A stretch of 64,000 nt of DNA from Isoetes taiwanensis (taxonomy: Eukaryota; Streptophyta; Lycopodiopsida; Isoetales; Isoetaceae): contig JAJEKV010000040.1 in NCBI GenBank assembly GCA_021234155.1, positions 11,553,072-11,617,071 of the forward strand, written 5' to 3'. The notes beneath the pieces are model-generated. The model did no database searches. It saw nothing but the letters and a program-made list of their open reading frames with translations, and was not told the DNA's origin. The translations under genes were made by a program, and so were the position numbers. Position 1 is the stretch's first letter. Every line of letters begins with the position of its first letter. Positions 24,034 to 36,953 of this stretch are shown here, piece after piece.

Positions 24034-27000
24034 TGCTTTAAACTACCACGTATCCCCGAAAAAATATTTAATTGATACGGCTTGCTAGTTATAACCCCTA
24101 GGCTAACTTTGAACTAAAGACTAAATTTCACCCTGGTCTAGTTCGAAAGCTATGGTTGGCTCCTTAATTATCTTTTTCGTAAAATTTGGGTGGGGAATTT
24201 TCTGCCCCATCCGCCAATCTCTGTGTGCCACGTGGCACACATTCTTTCCAAGAATTAGTAATTCTTCAGGTCCATTTTTCAGGAATGGCTCATTCTCCAA
24301 TTTTCTTATTTGTGGTATGTTCTTAACTCATTAGGTATGTTTTTAGAGTTTGGCCAACAGTCTCAAGTTGAACCTTTGCTTGCACAATAAACTCTGTAGC
24401 ATATGCCCACAAGTGAAATAAGAGCCAGCATCGTTCTGAAGCCCGAAAAGCAGGAGAATGCAAATGTTTGGGATACTCTTCTAGATAAACCTGTAAGTGC
24501 CAAATCAAATCCACAACGGAAGAATGTCAATATTTGTTGCAAAAAACATAACAATACAGCAAAAGTACCTTAACACAAAAGACTACAGCTTTAAATCCAA
24601 TGCTCCTGCAAAAAAAACCAATACAATGAAGTGGAAAAATACACCGCTAGAATCCCTGTCTTCCGAGAAGTCGTCAATCGTCCTAGCAGTCTGAATATTC
24701 CAGTTGAAGGTGCAGTTGCTGAAAGAAACAAAAAATAAAAGGTCAGAACCAAGAATGCCAAGATCTTGTGCAAGAATAAAAGATTCTTACTCAAAAGAGG
24801 CGCTCTAGTTGAAAAAGCTACAAAAATGTTCGGAAAGATACAAGGAAGTAAAAACCCTTCAAGAACTATGAAAATCTCAAGCGTTCTACTTGAAAATCAC
24901 ATCAAAAGAAAAAGAAGGGCAAGACGCTTCAGAAAATGCAAAGAACGATCGGGATCCATGACGTGTAGAGCCCTGGCGTCACGACAGCGCCATACCCAGA
25001 GCTTCGGCCTGCTAGACCAAAAATATCCACGTCGCAGAAAATACGCCACCACAAATTTCACGTTACATTACTGTCCACGTGTCACAAATTCCGGCCAAAA
25101 TACAAAAGCAAGAGGATGAAAAATGGAGTGCTAGATCATTTCACAAAAAAGTTAAGGACATAGGGCATGCCCGCATCATAGGTTTTCTAACAACCAGATC
25201 TTTCATAGACACCTGCAAATACCATACAAATACTATGTAAACACTTGCAATCGTATCTTTCATCCTCAAAACGGCTTGAGTTATATGGTGACATTGCCCA
25301 TCTCTTGATGGAGCATCTTCGAGAGTCTACTACACAATGGTAAACTTTATTTTATAGTCATGGCATGTGGATAGCGTATAGTGTCTTAACCTCATTACAA
25401 AAGTAATAGGACAATAAAAAACATCATCATAAAATAGGAAGTGTTCAGTTCCCCAAGCTCTTCAATAATAATAGGAAGTATCCATATGGACACCCTAGAA
25501 AATATGGTAAAAGTTATGGACATGTCTATAGAGACATCAAATATAAAACTACCAATCCAAACTGATGGTACCTGAGAACTTAAGACAACAACCGGTTTCA
25601 TATCCTGTACGTTCAATTAGTTCAAGAATGTCATATGTTTTGCGCATTTTGAATGGTCACAAATCCATTAGTAAAGAAGGCCGGAAATTTATGTTAAGTC
25701 CAATTTCGCAGGTTGGAACAAGAGAAATGTTCGCGGCGGCCAAGGCCGTTGTAATAAATTTATTGTAAATATAATTTATAGGTCGCCTTGATAGGTTTTT
25801 GAGGAAATTTATGGCAATGAACCTACTGAGAAATATATATTGCATTGTATCTGCTTGGATATATTATGCACGTCAATAGGCATTTTCAAAATGTAAGATG
25901 CTAGTGAGTCTACTAGAATACATGTAAGGAACTGAATCGATGCAAAAAAAGCAGCAACTTTGCTCCAACAGCCGTAAATGATGGCAAATTTGAAATGTGG
26001 CATTCATTTTTTAAAGCTCCCTATTGACAATAGACAGATTCTAGATTCTCTTTGACTCATTGACTCACCTACCTATCTCAATGTGCACTTGTACAATGAG
26101 ATGCATCGGCTCAACATCTTCTTCGCATACCCTTCCACAAACTACCGGTATTCCAACTTTGCCTAAGCAGCCGACATCTATATACTTTTGTAGAGGGGAT
26201 GTAGGTCCGCTCAGGAAACAACGTACAGATAACAAGACATCAAGATGTTCTGTCAGCCTCGCATTGAATATGGACATAAGTTAGGTTATGGTTGCCATCA
26301 ATGATAGCGGGATCCAGCTTATTGAAATTACAAGCTTACTGGTTCTTAACATTCTAGTTATAATATAGACGAGGCCCGCACTGAATTGTCTACAACTGTG
26401 ATAGTTTCCAAAGTGAAGTGCTCTTTCCAGAAAAATTCTATTGTCAAGAACCACCGCATGCTTAATGTCTCCAACACCATATAGCAACTTGGTTCGGGAA
26501 ATACCGAGGTTTAAGCCCCCGACAAATTCTCTAAATTCACATGTAGAAGAAAAAGTAGACGGAAGTGGGCCCGTCCAATTTTTTGATATTATAGGAAATT
26601 TGAAGGGGACAAAAAATGTTGCCGTAAAAGTCTCTTGCCCCCTTTTTGTTTCCCGGATTCCTCACGAGATATCATTTTAGCCCTTCCTTTTTCGTTTTTT
26701 AGGGTAGGTTTTTTAGAGGGGGAAAAAACGTAGGGGAAAAAGTTTTCTTCTTTAGGTTTAGGTTTAGGTAGCGGAAGGAGGAAAGGAATGGCAGCAGTAA
26801 GTGGTGGCGGCAGCTCAGCAGAGAGGAGAAGAGTTAGGCGCTTCACTATCCCATCTCCGGCCGATTTCGGCGAAGCAACGTTTGCATCAAGAACAAGAAG
26901 CATTGAGAGCAAGCGGCGGGCAGGGTAAGGCAGAAATTTTTTTGCTGCAGGCATAAGCATTGAGCAGGTTAGAAGCCTATTCGAATCCAGGGATGGATAT

Positions 27001-27290
27001 TAATATGGTTGCTCAAGTTTTATGGAGGGCGGCTGTGTTAGATGTGGATCCTTGGAGCCATTTTGCATGCCAGCAATCTATAAAAGCATCATCTAGCTTG
27101 CATTTTGTGTTGCTAGCTAGCTGTTGTTTTTACAGAGTGCTGGCATGCTTTCACTTTAGCAAAACCGTGACACATTTTTTTTTTTTTGAAGGACGACAAA
27201 CTCTCATTCAAAATTCCAGAGGAAGTACACACATAGATGCAGAGACAGGAATAAAATCTCAGCACACAAAGATAATCCACTGAGTGCAGC
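24034..27290. other. no supported gene
   Basis: AT-rich sequence with many short frames but no recognisable domain. A telomere-like TTTAGG triplet (GGTTTAGGTTTAGG) occurs at about 26755-26770, as often seen scattered in plant promoters and introns. A T-run lies at 27175-27187. Confidence 0.5.
25721..25769. repeat. palindromic CACTA-like terminus relic
   Basis: AGAGAAATGTTCGCGGCGGCC followed by AAGGCCG..., then ATAAATTTATTGTAA, repeated with differences at 46316-46354, where the hairpin arms CGCGGCGGCC and GGCCGCCGCG are perfect. On the minus strand the 46-kb copy begins TTACAAGAAATTTATCGCGG, close to the CACTACAAGAA tip plus GCGGC of plant CACTA elements (compare 38378). Confidence 0.5.
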
Positions 27291-27297
27291 CACCTGT

Positions 27298-28227
27298 CTA
27301 TGCATAAGATAAGATACCCAAATATTCCTCAAAAATCAAACATTTTTTCTCAGGAGCAAGCTGAGAACATAAGTATGCCTTCACCAATCTATCTTGCGCC
27401 TCATGAAGAAGTTGGTCGACAGTAATTGATAAGCCCTTAAAGATATACATTGGCCTTCTTTTCCAAATAGACCACAACAACCAGCCTGAAGCTAAGTGGA
27501 AAGCCTGTTGCTGCAAGCTGTTCCAAGTGGAAGGATAAATGGCGAGAAGCACCTGCTGGCTAGTCAAGACCACATGGAAGAGGGATAGTAACCATGACCA
27601 AACTGGCTGAACTTGGTCACATAGAAAAAAGCAGTGCTCGATACTCTCAACTTGCCGCTTACACAGTGGGCAGAGTTATGAAATGCGGGGATAAAACTTA
27701 TGAACCAGCACATTAACCCGCAGACATCTGTGAAGGAGTTGCCACCATAAGGTAGAAACTTTGGGATGCAGCAATTTATTCCAGACCTAGGACCACATAC
27801 GCTTCCACTGAGGAGGGGGAATGCGGAGCTGACAACCAGCCCGAGGGGGGACAATGTCAACATCAACCAGCTTTTGATATAACGAATGCACAAGACGTTG
27901 TGCATTAACAATTTGGGGACCAGCTTGATATAGCAGATAGTTTCCCCATAAGGGCTCTACTCCACGCTCTACAAGCTTATCCACGGGAACAGGAGAATCA
28001 AACATGACCAAGAAAAAATTATTCTTTTTGTCAAGAACTTTCAAGGACTCAAAAGTAGGCAACTTTAGTCTTTGGAGATGCTGCTTAAACCAAAAACCCA
28101 TCCTACGGAGATCAAGGAACTGGCCCGTGAAATGACATACAACCGCATGAGAAACCAAATTTTGAACACACTGCACATGCGAGTTGTGATCAATCGCAAT
28201 CACAGGTTCACTAGCATTACCAAACAT
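27298..28227 (-). pseudogene. internally deleted LINE: gag-like domain joined to zf-RVT
   Basis: One minus-strand frame of about 310 codons with two in-frame stops (TAG near 27787, TAA near 27676). The N-terminal half (HAVVCHFTGQFLDLRRMGFW, later FFLVMFDSPVPVDKLVERG and EPLWGNYLLYQAGPQIVNA) resembles the DUF4283 domain of plant LINE ORF1. The C-terminal half (VWNKLLHPKVSTLWWQLL, LCPLCKRQVESIEHCFFLC, PVWSWL) is the reverse-transcriptase zinc-binding domain. The endonuclease and RT that normally lie between them are missing, so the copy descends from an internal deletion or template switch. Confidence 0.7.
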
Positions 28228-28522
28228 ATTAGCACATCCGGCTCATAAAAAACATCCTCAGAAGGTAACTGAACATCCATATGATCAGCCATAGATTGCA
28301 ACTCCTTCAAATATGCCGAGACATCGCGTTTATTATTTGCAACCAAAATATTCATAGCAGCAGAAACCCGGGCATTGCATGAACCAGCTATGTTATTGTA
28401 AGAGTAATTATGGTAAGCAGTTTGCTGCTAAAAATAGTTCATATTTTTTTACAGCCTATCTTGTACCCAATTGCAGCCTGTTTTACTAGCATTGTTCCTA
28501 TTATTTAAATTCATTCTAAGAA

Positions 28523-30830
28523 ATGGTGGTTATATCCCACAGGAAATTGTCAATGGCTCCTCGAGGTAAAGGACGAAAAATGGTTCAAGGACAAACATCG
28601 ATCTTGCAAATGGTTGGATTTGCAAGGGAAAATGAGGCTTCTATTGAGGCTTCTATTGCTGGAGTAAGTAATTCAAATGTTTCAGATGTTGCAGACATCA
28701 TGGCTGCTCATAGTCAAGAACTCAATGCTGAGCATGAGCGGATTGTAGATGCTAGAAAAAGTTGGAAGGAGAAATGGTTAGATGACTATGATTGGCTGCG
28801 CTTCAACCATGACAAAGGTAAAGTACATTGCATTTATTGCAAGGAGGATAAAAATGTAAAAGTCCATTTGGGTTAGAAGGTGCCATGAATTTAAGGACAT
28901 CAGCTTTCAAAGAGCACGCTGAAAGTGCACAACATAAACATGCAGTATGGTTATCTACAAGTGGAAAAGATTCTTTGCATAAAGTGGAGAAGAAGAAAAA
29001 TGAATCTGTTGACAAAGTAAGTTCTTACGCTTTTTAAATGTGCATAAATTATAGGCAAGGAAGACCTTGCATATAGAAAATTCTGTCCGTTATTACAACT
29101 TCTTAGAGAATGTGGATCTCCAGCAGCAAATTTGTATAATGATGACAAAGCTTGCAGTTATTTTCTGAAATGCATCAGCAAGTCTATAGTGGAGAATGTG
29201 TTTGAGAAAATCTGAAACAGCCCTTGGTTTGGCATAATGGTTGATGAATCAACCGATGTTAGTGTGGTGCAACATTTAATACTTTATGCCACTTATTTGG
29301 ATGATTTTCAGCATAAAAAATCATTCATAGGTTTGGTGTCATTGGATGCAGGGGATGCAAGTACAATTACCAAAGCCATAGTGGAGAAGCTTGTAGTGCA
29401 AGGCAAACTAGACTTGACAAGGATGATTGCCTTTGGTTCAGATGGTGCTTCAGTTATGGTTGGGTGCTGGACAGGTGTAGCAACTAGGCTAAAAGACTAT
29501 AATCCTTTTATGACATCCATACATTGTGTTGCCCATGGAACTAATTTGTGTGTAGAATCTGTAGCCAAACAGCCAAGTTGCAAGCACATATGTGAGAAGG
29601 TTGATAAGCTGGTTAATGGGGCAGCAAGCTATTATTCCCCAAGTAGTTTAAGAGGAGGGTTATTGAAGGCACTTGAAGAGGAACTTGCTTATTCTGCTTT
29701 GCGGCTTGAACATATTTCAGCAACAAGGTGGTTGAGTAGACACCATGCAATTGACAAGTTATGCGAAGTGTATGAGCCTGTGATGATGGTATTCAAAGAA
29801 AATACTGCTGCTCTTTATGATGAGTAAAGGGAGTTTAAGATTGTCTACATTTTGCATTTTTTGGCTGATATTTTGATGCACTTGACCACTTTGAGTTGCG
29901 ATTTTCAGAAAGATTGGATGGATGTCACTTCAGTAGCAGGACTTGTGGGGCATACAAAGCATCAAATTGAGGTAGAGTTTCTTACTGAAATGTTGGATTT
30001 GAATAGTGGTCTAAAGGATAACAAAGGATATCCTATAATTCCTGATTTTGGCCGCCCAAATGGAAAACTTGCTGCACTTAGAGGGGCTGTGAAGGGAGAT
30101 ATGTATCGTGGAATACAAATGACGGTGTGTTGAAGGTCATGATTTAGAGGAGGCTCTCGAATTTCAAAATGATTTTGCTAAAGCTGTTTTGGCTGGTTTA
30201 GACGAGAGGTTCAAGGATCATGAGATCTTATCGTATTTTACAATATTTGCACCTGCACATATACCAAGAGCAACCAAGGAAATGAAAGCATTTGGTCATC
30301 ATGAGGCTAATGAATTGCTAAAATTTTATGGAGAGCCTCGATTGGTTGGTGGTGTGAAATTTGATAGCCTTATTAATCCTGATAAGTTTCTCACAGAATT
30401 TAGAAAGTTTAAGATGCAAGCATGTACGGAGTGGCAAGGGAAGAATTTTTTAGACACTTGGACAATTATCCTATCTCAAAAAATGTTGAGGGAGGATAAG
30501 TATGCAGAAATGGTGAAGCTTGCGACAGTGGGTCTGGTACAATGTTCAAGTACAGCAATTTGTGAAAGGGAATTTAGCCAATTGAACCATATTAAAGATA
30601 AATAACCGTAATAGACTAAAAACAGAAGGGGCTGATTCATTAATGAGAGTTGCAATTGAAGGTCCGCCCATGGAAGCAATTGATGAGTTTGATTTTGAAG
30701 AAGCCTTCAAGATTTGGAAATCTGGAGCCAAGTATAGGCACATCTATTCAACCAATTCATGGTCCAAAGTAACTCGTGCAAACGTGGAAGAGAAAGATCA
30801 GATGAAGACGATGAATAATCTCTTTTGTTA
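28523..30830 (+). pseudogene. decayed hAT-superfamily transposase
   Basis: Pieces in order on the plus strand: an N-terminal zinc finger of BED/TTF type (WLDDYDWLRFNHDKGKVHCIYCKE, broken at 28876, continuing with SAFKEHAESAQHKHA); the RNase H-like core (MVDESTDVSVVQHLILYATY, FGSDGASVMVGCWTGVATRL, HCVAHGTNLC, ATRWLSRHHA); and the C-terminal dimerisation motif (STAICEREFSQLNHIKDK, FDFEEAFKIWKSG). This is the ZNF862/KIAA1586-like branch of hAT proteins. Stops or frameshifts near 28876, 29212, 29825, 30132 and 30603 kill it. No terminal inverted repeats were identified. Confidence 0.85.
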
Positions 30831-32055
30831 TTTTTCTTTTTGCCTTGAAGACGTTGACGTTCACATAAGTTTTTATGAGATTTTGATCGGTTTTCTAGTA
30901 TTACATCAACCATACCACATGTACTATGAATCATACTATATCTATCACCTGTTATTTTACAAGTTTATAATATTAACTTGCTGGATTATAGTGTGCAAGA
31001 AAATTACGTGTTTATTTCATTCTTGTAGAAAATTATATCTTGCTGATCTTTATTTTGTAGGAAAATTACATGTTGGTGCTATTTTTGTAGGAAAGTGTAG
31101 GCTGGAAAAAATAGTAGACATGTTGATTCGTGAGTTGTAGGAAATTTTCCTAGGACATGTAAAATATTTCCCGAACCAAGTATAGCAAATAGAGATCCTT
31201 GTCCATCTCCATTTGACGCTCAGATATATTCTTAGTATGCATTCGAGAGTGGGGCTTCCCACTATCTTACCTCCTCTTCATCTCAAGGGATTCACCTATA
31301 TGTATTTTGGATATGGCATATGTGTTCCTATGGTCAGGAAAAACCCCCTTATGATACGCAAAAAACTGGATTAATATACTCTTATACTCCTTAAAAAGGT
31401 GAAATAAATGGTAAATACCCCTTATCATAAGTACGAAATAGCCGATAAAAACCCCTTAGCGTACATTCAGATGATTTATATGCATAATACAAGTGAACCC
31501 CCTTGCTCTTCATAGCCACATTTACAAGCTAACCTTTGCTAAGGCTTTATAGCTAACCTTTTCAAGGCTTCATAGCTAACCCGAATACACGGTAATGCAA
31601 ATGATCCAACTTCTTTCCCCTCTCGGCTGCAACTATACATGCAACACAATCTCGCTCACAAAAACTCACTAGCAAGTCATAAAAATCATCGGAACATTCA
31701 TGCCTGTCATTGCCTAGTGTAATACTAATATCCGAAAGCCTGGCCCCTTCATCGACCATTGCCAAGGAAGGAACTACGAAATCTTATTTGTAAATATGAA
31801 GATGTTTTCTTCTCAAAGGCTGTCACAGAGGCAGTTTAATCCATCTCCATTCATTCACAGGTAGCTTAAATCCATCTCCATTTGTTCACAGGTAGCGCAA
31901 CTTAAGCTGGCTATGGAGAACCTGATCGGACTAGGGTTTAAGGAGGCCTCCTCCTCCCCCTTTTTTTCGGTGGATCATGGCAAGATAACCCTCTCGGTCT
32001 CCCGGCCTTAAGGGTTATTTGCCATAATCCACTCGAGAGGAGGGTTATCCTCCTC
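30831..32055. other. no gene seen; small inverted repeat
   Basis: AT-rich. A short imperfect inverted repeat (GTGGATCATGGCAAGATAACCC at about 31971-31992 against GGGTTATTTGCCATAATCCAC at about 32009-32029) could form a hairpin. No coding region supported. Confidence 0.5.
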
Positions 32056-32526
32056 TTAAACGTGTCATATTTACTCGATAATCACATGCAAAGCAGCTCC
32101 TAGCATATCGCGCCTAGGTAGTGGATCGTCTTCCATATGTATATGTAGAATAAAGTGATATAAAATATACTCATGATGTGATGATGAATAGAATGACATC
32201 CTTTAATTTAAAAAAATAAATAAATAAAAAAAATGTGGTCCATAGTGGTTGGAACTCGCATGTAATGAAGAACGGAATGGAGGAAGCCTCCATTCTTGCG
32301 ACTCCTATGACATGTAGAATCGGGGAGCGCCACGGGGGAAGCCATTCTTGCTGTCCCCATGGCCGAATTCTGCAGGTCATGGGGGCAGCTAGAATGGCTG
32401 GCCCCATGCCGTTCTTCAACATCAAGCAAAGATAAATCGATTCTATGGGGTTGTGCAAGGCCATTTGTCATTTTTGATCAGAATGGCTCAAGAATTTTTA
32501 AGAGCACTGACCTACTTTGCTTGATG
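32056..32526 (+). repeat. 470-bp dispersed repeat, copy 1
   Basis: Collinear with 59910-60383 from GTCATATTTACTCGATAATC to CTACTTTGCTTGATGT, with scattered substitutions. Inside are nested inverted motifs (GCCATTCTTGCTG, CCCCATG and their complements), giving a fold-back core. No protein-coding frame is conserved between the copies. Probably a nonautonomous element. Confidence 0.85.
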
Positions 32527-33207
32527 TTATGATCTTGAATCTTTGCATTGATGTCTTAGATATAGGATACAATTGTCACAAAACATAGTATGGCTAGGTC
32601 TTACACAGAGGAACATGACGTTGGTGTGGTCCAAATACTTTGATGACTGCGCAATTAATGTCTTCTCAAGCAGTTGATTTGGTTCCTCTTGCTCAATGGT
32701 AATAATGTCTTAAGAATTTATTGTTGATGCTGTTCAATTGCTCAATTTGGTAGGAGTGTTAAGTTAATTAACAAACAATATGATTAGCAACTGTCCAATC
32801 CAGGTTCAGGATGGAGAATATAATTCGAATATTACCATTAAGGTAATTAACAAACAGTATGATTAGCAACTAGTGTCCAATCTAGGTTCCAACACACAAA
32901 AGATACAGGTTGCCAATCACGAAACTATATATAAGACCAATGTTGAGAATGGAGAAGGTAATATGAATATAATGAAGTACTACTTACATTGTAGATATAA
33001 CAAGCATGAAAAAAGGATAGAAAGTTGGTGGCACCCAAAAAGAAAAGAAGGAAACAATACAATGAAGAGAATTATGATATATATGATAGCCCAAGGCGGG
33101 CAAGGATACAACAAACGAGATTTCAAGTATGCAAATAATGTTATTATTGATGAGAAAGAGCAGAGAGGCGAAGGCTGGGATTCAGAAAAGAAAGGGAAGG
33201 GAATGAT
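32527..33207. other. no gene seen
   Basis: A short direct repeat (GTAATTAACAAACA(A/G)TATGATTAGCAACT) occurs at about 32766 and 32841. The open frame at 32873-33211 is Lys/Asn-rich and unrecognised. Confidence 0.5.
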
Positions 33208-33423
33208 CTAGTGATGATGAGGAGGAGGATAATGATGAGGAGGAGGAGGAGAATAATGATGACCCGCTCCATGAGGAGGAACCAAAAAAGCCGAATACGG
33301 TATACGGTATATATACTTTATCTTCTCTTCCCCTTTTGCAGTGGCTGTAGACTGCAATTCTCTGCCTTGCACTAGCGCAGCCATTGCCAATAGAACAAAC
33401 ACTGCTGCTTCTGCCTTCACCAT
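33208..33423 (-). CDS. small secreted Pro/His-rich peptide
   Basis: A 71-residue frame with ATG start and TAG stop. Residues 1-20 (MVKAEAAVFVLLAMAALVQG) form a clear signal peptide, with a likely cut before RELQ. The mature part is short and ends in an extensin-like, His-rich tail (HHYSPPPPHHYPPPHHH); SPPPP is the usual site of Hyp-O-arabinosylation in plant wall proteins, and His clusters can bind metal. I do not recognise a named family. It could be a cell-wall peptide or a secreted signal precursor. No intron is needed. Confidence 0.55.
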   Translation of the reverse strand: MVKAEAAVFVLLAMAALVQGRELQSTATAKGEEKIKYIYRIPYSAFLVPPHGAGHHYSPPPPHHYPPPHHH

Positions 33424-33859
33424 AATTTTCTGCTTCTGATGCTTAGTCTATTTCCGCTTAGTCTTATTTGTACCCTCTCCATTATCTTCCAACCTGTACT
33501 CCTTTAATTGGTACTTTAGACAGCCCCACATTATCAGCACCACATTATCAGCCCCACATTATCAGAACCCAACCAATAGAAACTGTCATTTAAGCTCGTC
33601 CAATTTTAGACGGCCTATTGCACCACAAATTTGCAATGTCAAGGATAGCGGAATTCTTGTCCAAGTATATAGCAACTAGGCATCTCGTATCTAAATAAGT
33701 AGAGGCTTTGAAAAGGATGTTCCAAACATCTATTAGATGTTAGCCGGTACGCTGGTAGTGATGAGCAGGTTCTAGAAACTCAAACGACAGGGCGTAATAA
33801 TTCAGGCTCCTCAACTAGATATTAACAGTGGGTGCTGGTGGTGGATCCAAGCTTAGGTT

Positions 33860-36060
33860 TCGTGTTGGCATTTTTAAAGTTGGGCCCGAGTCTGTTGGTG
33901 CGCATCCATGACCTGTATGTTACAAGAAAGGAGGAGATCTGGGTGTCACAGATGCAAACTTGGTCTTAGATCGTATTGTCCCAGGTTATTTCCCCTCTAT
34001 ATTTGGACCTAAAGAAAATGAGCCACTTGATTTACATGTAGCCAATAAGGCATTCAGCATGTTCGCTAAAAGTATGAATCTTCATAGGAGGAAGCAGATC
34101 CATCATCTAACTATCAAGGAGATTGCATTGGCATTCTTAGATGTTGCTAATGAGGCAATGTGCAGGCTAATCCATCAGTTGACAGAGATGAAGGGGTATG
34201 AAACGAGTCAGCACACATTGGCATGTTTTGACGGGGCAGGTCCCCAGCATGCATGCACAATTGCCAGGGCCCTTGGCATTCATGAAGTTATTGTTCATAA
34301 GTATTGTGGAATTCTAAGTGCATATGAAATGGGATTGGCAGATATAGTGGAAGAAGCACAGGAGCCATATGCAGCAGTTTATGGCCCAAATTTCTGAAAT
34401 CAAGAAATGAGCAGAGGCTCTTTCATTGCATGTCCGAAAGCAGCTCAAACTTTAGAAATTTAAAGACGAAATACTCACTGAGGTGCTTCTGAATTTGCGT
34501 TATGAAGGTACCGACGCTGGTATCATGGCTTCTGCCCCAAAGGGCGAAGGTGATTATGCAACAGAGTTTGTCACGCAATTTAGGAGGGAGTATGGTCTTG
34601 AGCTCCAGAAAAGAAGCATTCTTATTAGTGATGTTAGAGTATGTGCAACTGGACTTACCAATATTTTGAAGCCAGTAATCTTAGAGGCAGCAAAAGATGA
34701 GCCAGTTAGAGAAAAAGGACATCATCATGTGTATTTTGGGACTGGTTGGCATGAAACACCTGCTTACTTCCTTGAGAAACTTGCGAATGGCCATAGGATC
34801 GTTGGACCAGCTATCATAATGAATTGCAATAGTACAATTATAGTGGAACCAAATTGCAATGCAGTAATCACCATGACCATGTATGGCAACATTAAAATGA
34901 AGTGGATTCTCCGGAGTCAAAGTCGGCAGCTTCAGCTCAAGTAGAAGATATTAAAGCAGATGTAATTCAACTATCTATTTTCAATAACAAGTTCAGGGGC
35001 ATTGCTGAGCAAATTGGACGTACTCTTCAGCGGACTTCTATATCTACAAAAATCAAAGAGAGGTTGGACTTCTCTTGCATATTACTTAGTCCAGATGGTG
35101 GCCTTGTGGCGAATGCCCCCCATTTGCCAGTGCAGCTTGGAGCAATGTCGACCACTGTTTAATGGCAGCTCAAGTACTGACAAGATGACCTTCAGGAGGG
35201 TGATGTCCTTGTAACTAACCATCCAGCTCCAGGTGGAAGTCATCTTCCTAACATAACAGTCATTACTCCAGTCTTTAGAGATGGCAGTATCATATTTTTT
35301 GTGGCTAGTAGGGGCCACCGTGTTGAAATAGGTGGCATTACACCAGGCGGCATGCCTCCATTTCAAAAGCAATATGGGAGGAAGGTGCAACTATTGAGAC
35401 ATTTAAGTTGGTGGATGCTGGAGTGTTTCAAAAGGAAGAAATTGTGAAAATACTAAAGAAAGAAGTTCATGACGCTGAGGGAAGGGTAATCCCAGGAATC
35501 AGAAGGATAGAAGATAATTTATCTGGTTTAAAAGCACAGGTGGCAGCCAACCAGCCTGGCATAATTCTTATTCGGGAGCTAATTGAAGAGTATGGATTGA
35601 GTGTTATGCAGGCATACATGATTCACGTGCCAAAAAATGCTGAGATTGCAGTACATGAAATGCTGAGGCATGTAGCCGCTCGTTCTGCAAAGAATTCAAC
35701 ACTTCAACAAGCGCAGCAGAACAGGTAATTTAATTTTGAAAGATAGCTGTGATTGTGTTTACATGATATGATTTATTTCTTTGGAATTTCCTACCCTCTT
35801 TAGATTTTCAAGAACCTCTTAACTTGTGCCTGTTCTGTTAATAATTGCAAGTCACTCAACATAAAGTGGTTCTGGAAGCAGAGGACTACATGGACAATGG
35901 ATCTGCTATCTACTATTGATGGCCATCAAGGGAATAAAACGTTTGATTTTGAAGGTACAACCCCAGAGGCATTGGGAAATTGGAATGCACTGATGGCGGT
36001 GACAGCTGCAGCAGTTATCTATTGTCTGAGATGTGTGGTTGATGTAGACATACCCCTAGT
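33860..36060 (+). pseudogene. OXP1: 5-oxoprolinase pseudogene (HyuA/HyuB fragments)
   Basis: Fragments in the correct order match plant 5-oxoprolinase, the ATP-dependent cytosolic enzyme that opens 5-oxoproline to glutamate in glutathione turnover. Readable blocks: [11 protein letters not shown], then GGDLGVTDANLVLDRIVPG, LTEMKGYETSQHTLACFDGA with [105 protein letters not shown]-like text at 35515, and GNWNALMAVTAAAVIYCLRC. The N-terminal roughly 450 residues and the C-terminal third are absent. Stops or frameshifts occur near 33911, 34397, 34945, 35161 and 35395; a GT...AG intron-like gap may lie at about 35726-35850. A dead, truncated gene copy. Confidence 0.85.
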
Positions 36061-36953
36061 GATTGAATTGGTAAACTTCTTAGATGCCGCTGTCTAGATT
36101 CTACCAGGCAGTTCATGCTGGGAGTAAAATGGCATGAACAGAAGATTTTAGACCAGCTCGTACAAATTCTAAGGTTAGTTACTTGTCCACAATTGCAAAT
36201 ATCTTTTTTGTTAGTATTCATCATTGTATATCTAATTGTCGCTACCCTGTAAATGTACACTCATGCTGACAAGTGGTTTCTGCAGGCAGGGATTTTATTG
36301 CTCCATGCAAGTGCAAGGGATCATCAAAGTACATCCATCGGGCATGCTTAGATCATTGGTCGAAAATCGAAAATCGGGAACATTGAAATTTCGAACTTTT
36401 GTAACTAGAGATGTACTTTGCATAATTGGTAAACTTCTTAGATGTAGAGGCTTTCACACATTATCTTGTGCACTGTACATTGAATTACAACTATGAAATT
36501 TATTTTAATCAAGAAGGGTCTGTTTATTACTTAACGTTGACTTCTTGTGCAGGTGACTTCTACATTATGGCGTTTTTTTGGTTGGTCGTTATGAAGGTAA
36601 CTGGATGCATCAGGCATCGGGCTTGCACACCTTGTATAAATTCTACTATATTTGTGGTATGCATAGCTTTCTCCGATCTACATAGCCAACTCTAGGGAAA
36701 TGAAGTGATGATTTGTGCAAGGTGGATTATGCGATAATTTTTCAGAGTATAAATATCTTGGTATGACAGTGCTGGTGGGTGATTGTAATTGATTTATCCA
36801 GGTGCCTTTCTCTTCTTTTCTCTTCTTGGTCTGTCAGGATGCTTCTTGACTATCTATGATCAACGAGTGGAATGATCTCGGTCAGCCTTGCGTGAAGTTT
36901 GTCTATATTGTTGTCATTCTGGGTATGATTAAACCCCAATTACACTGTTTCAG

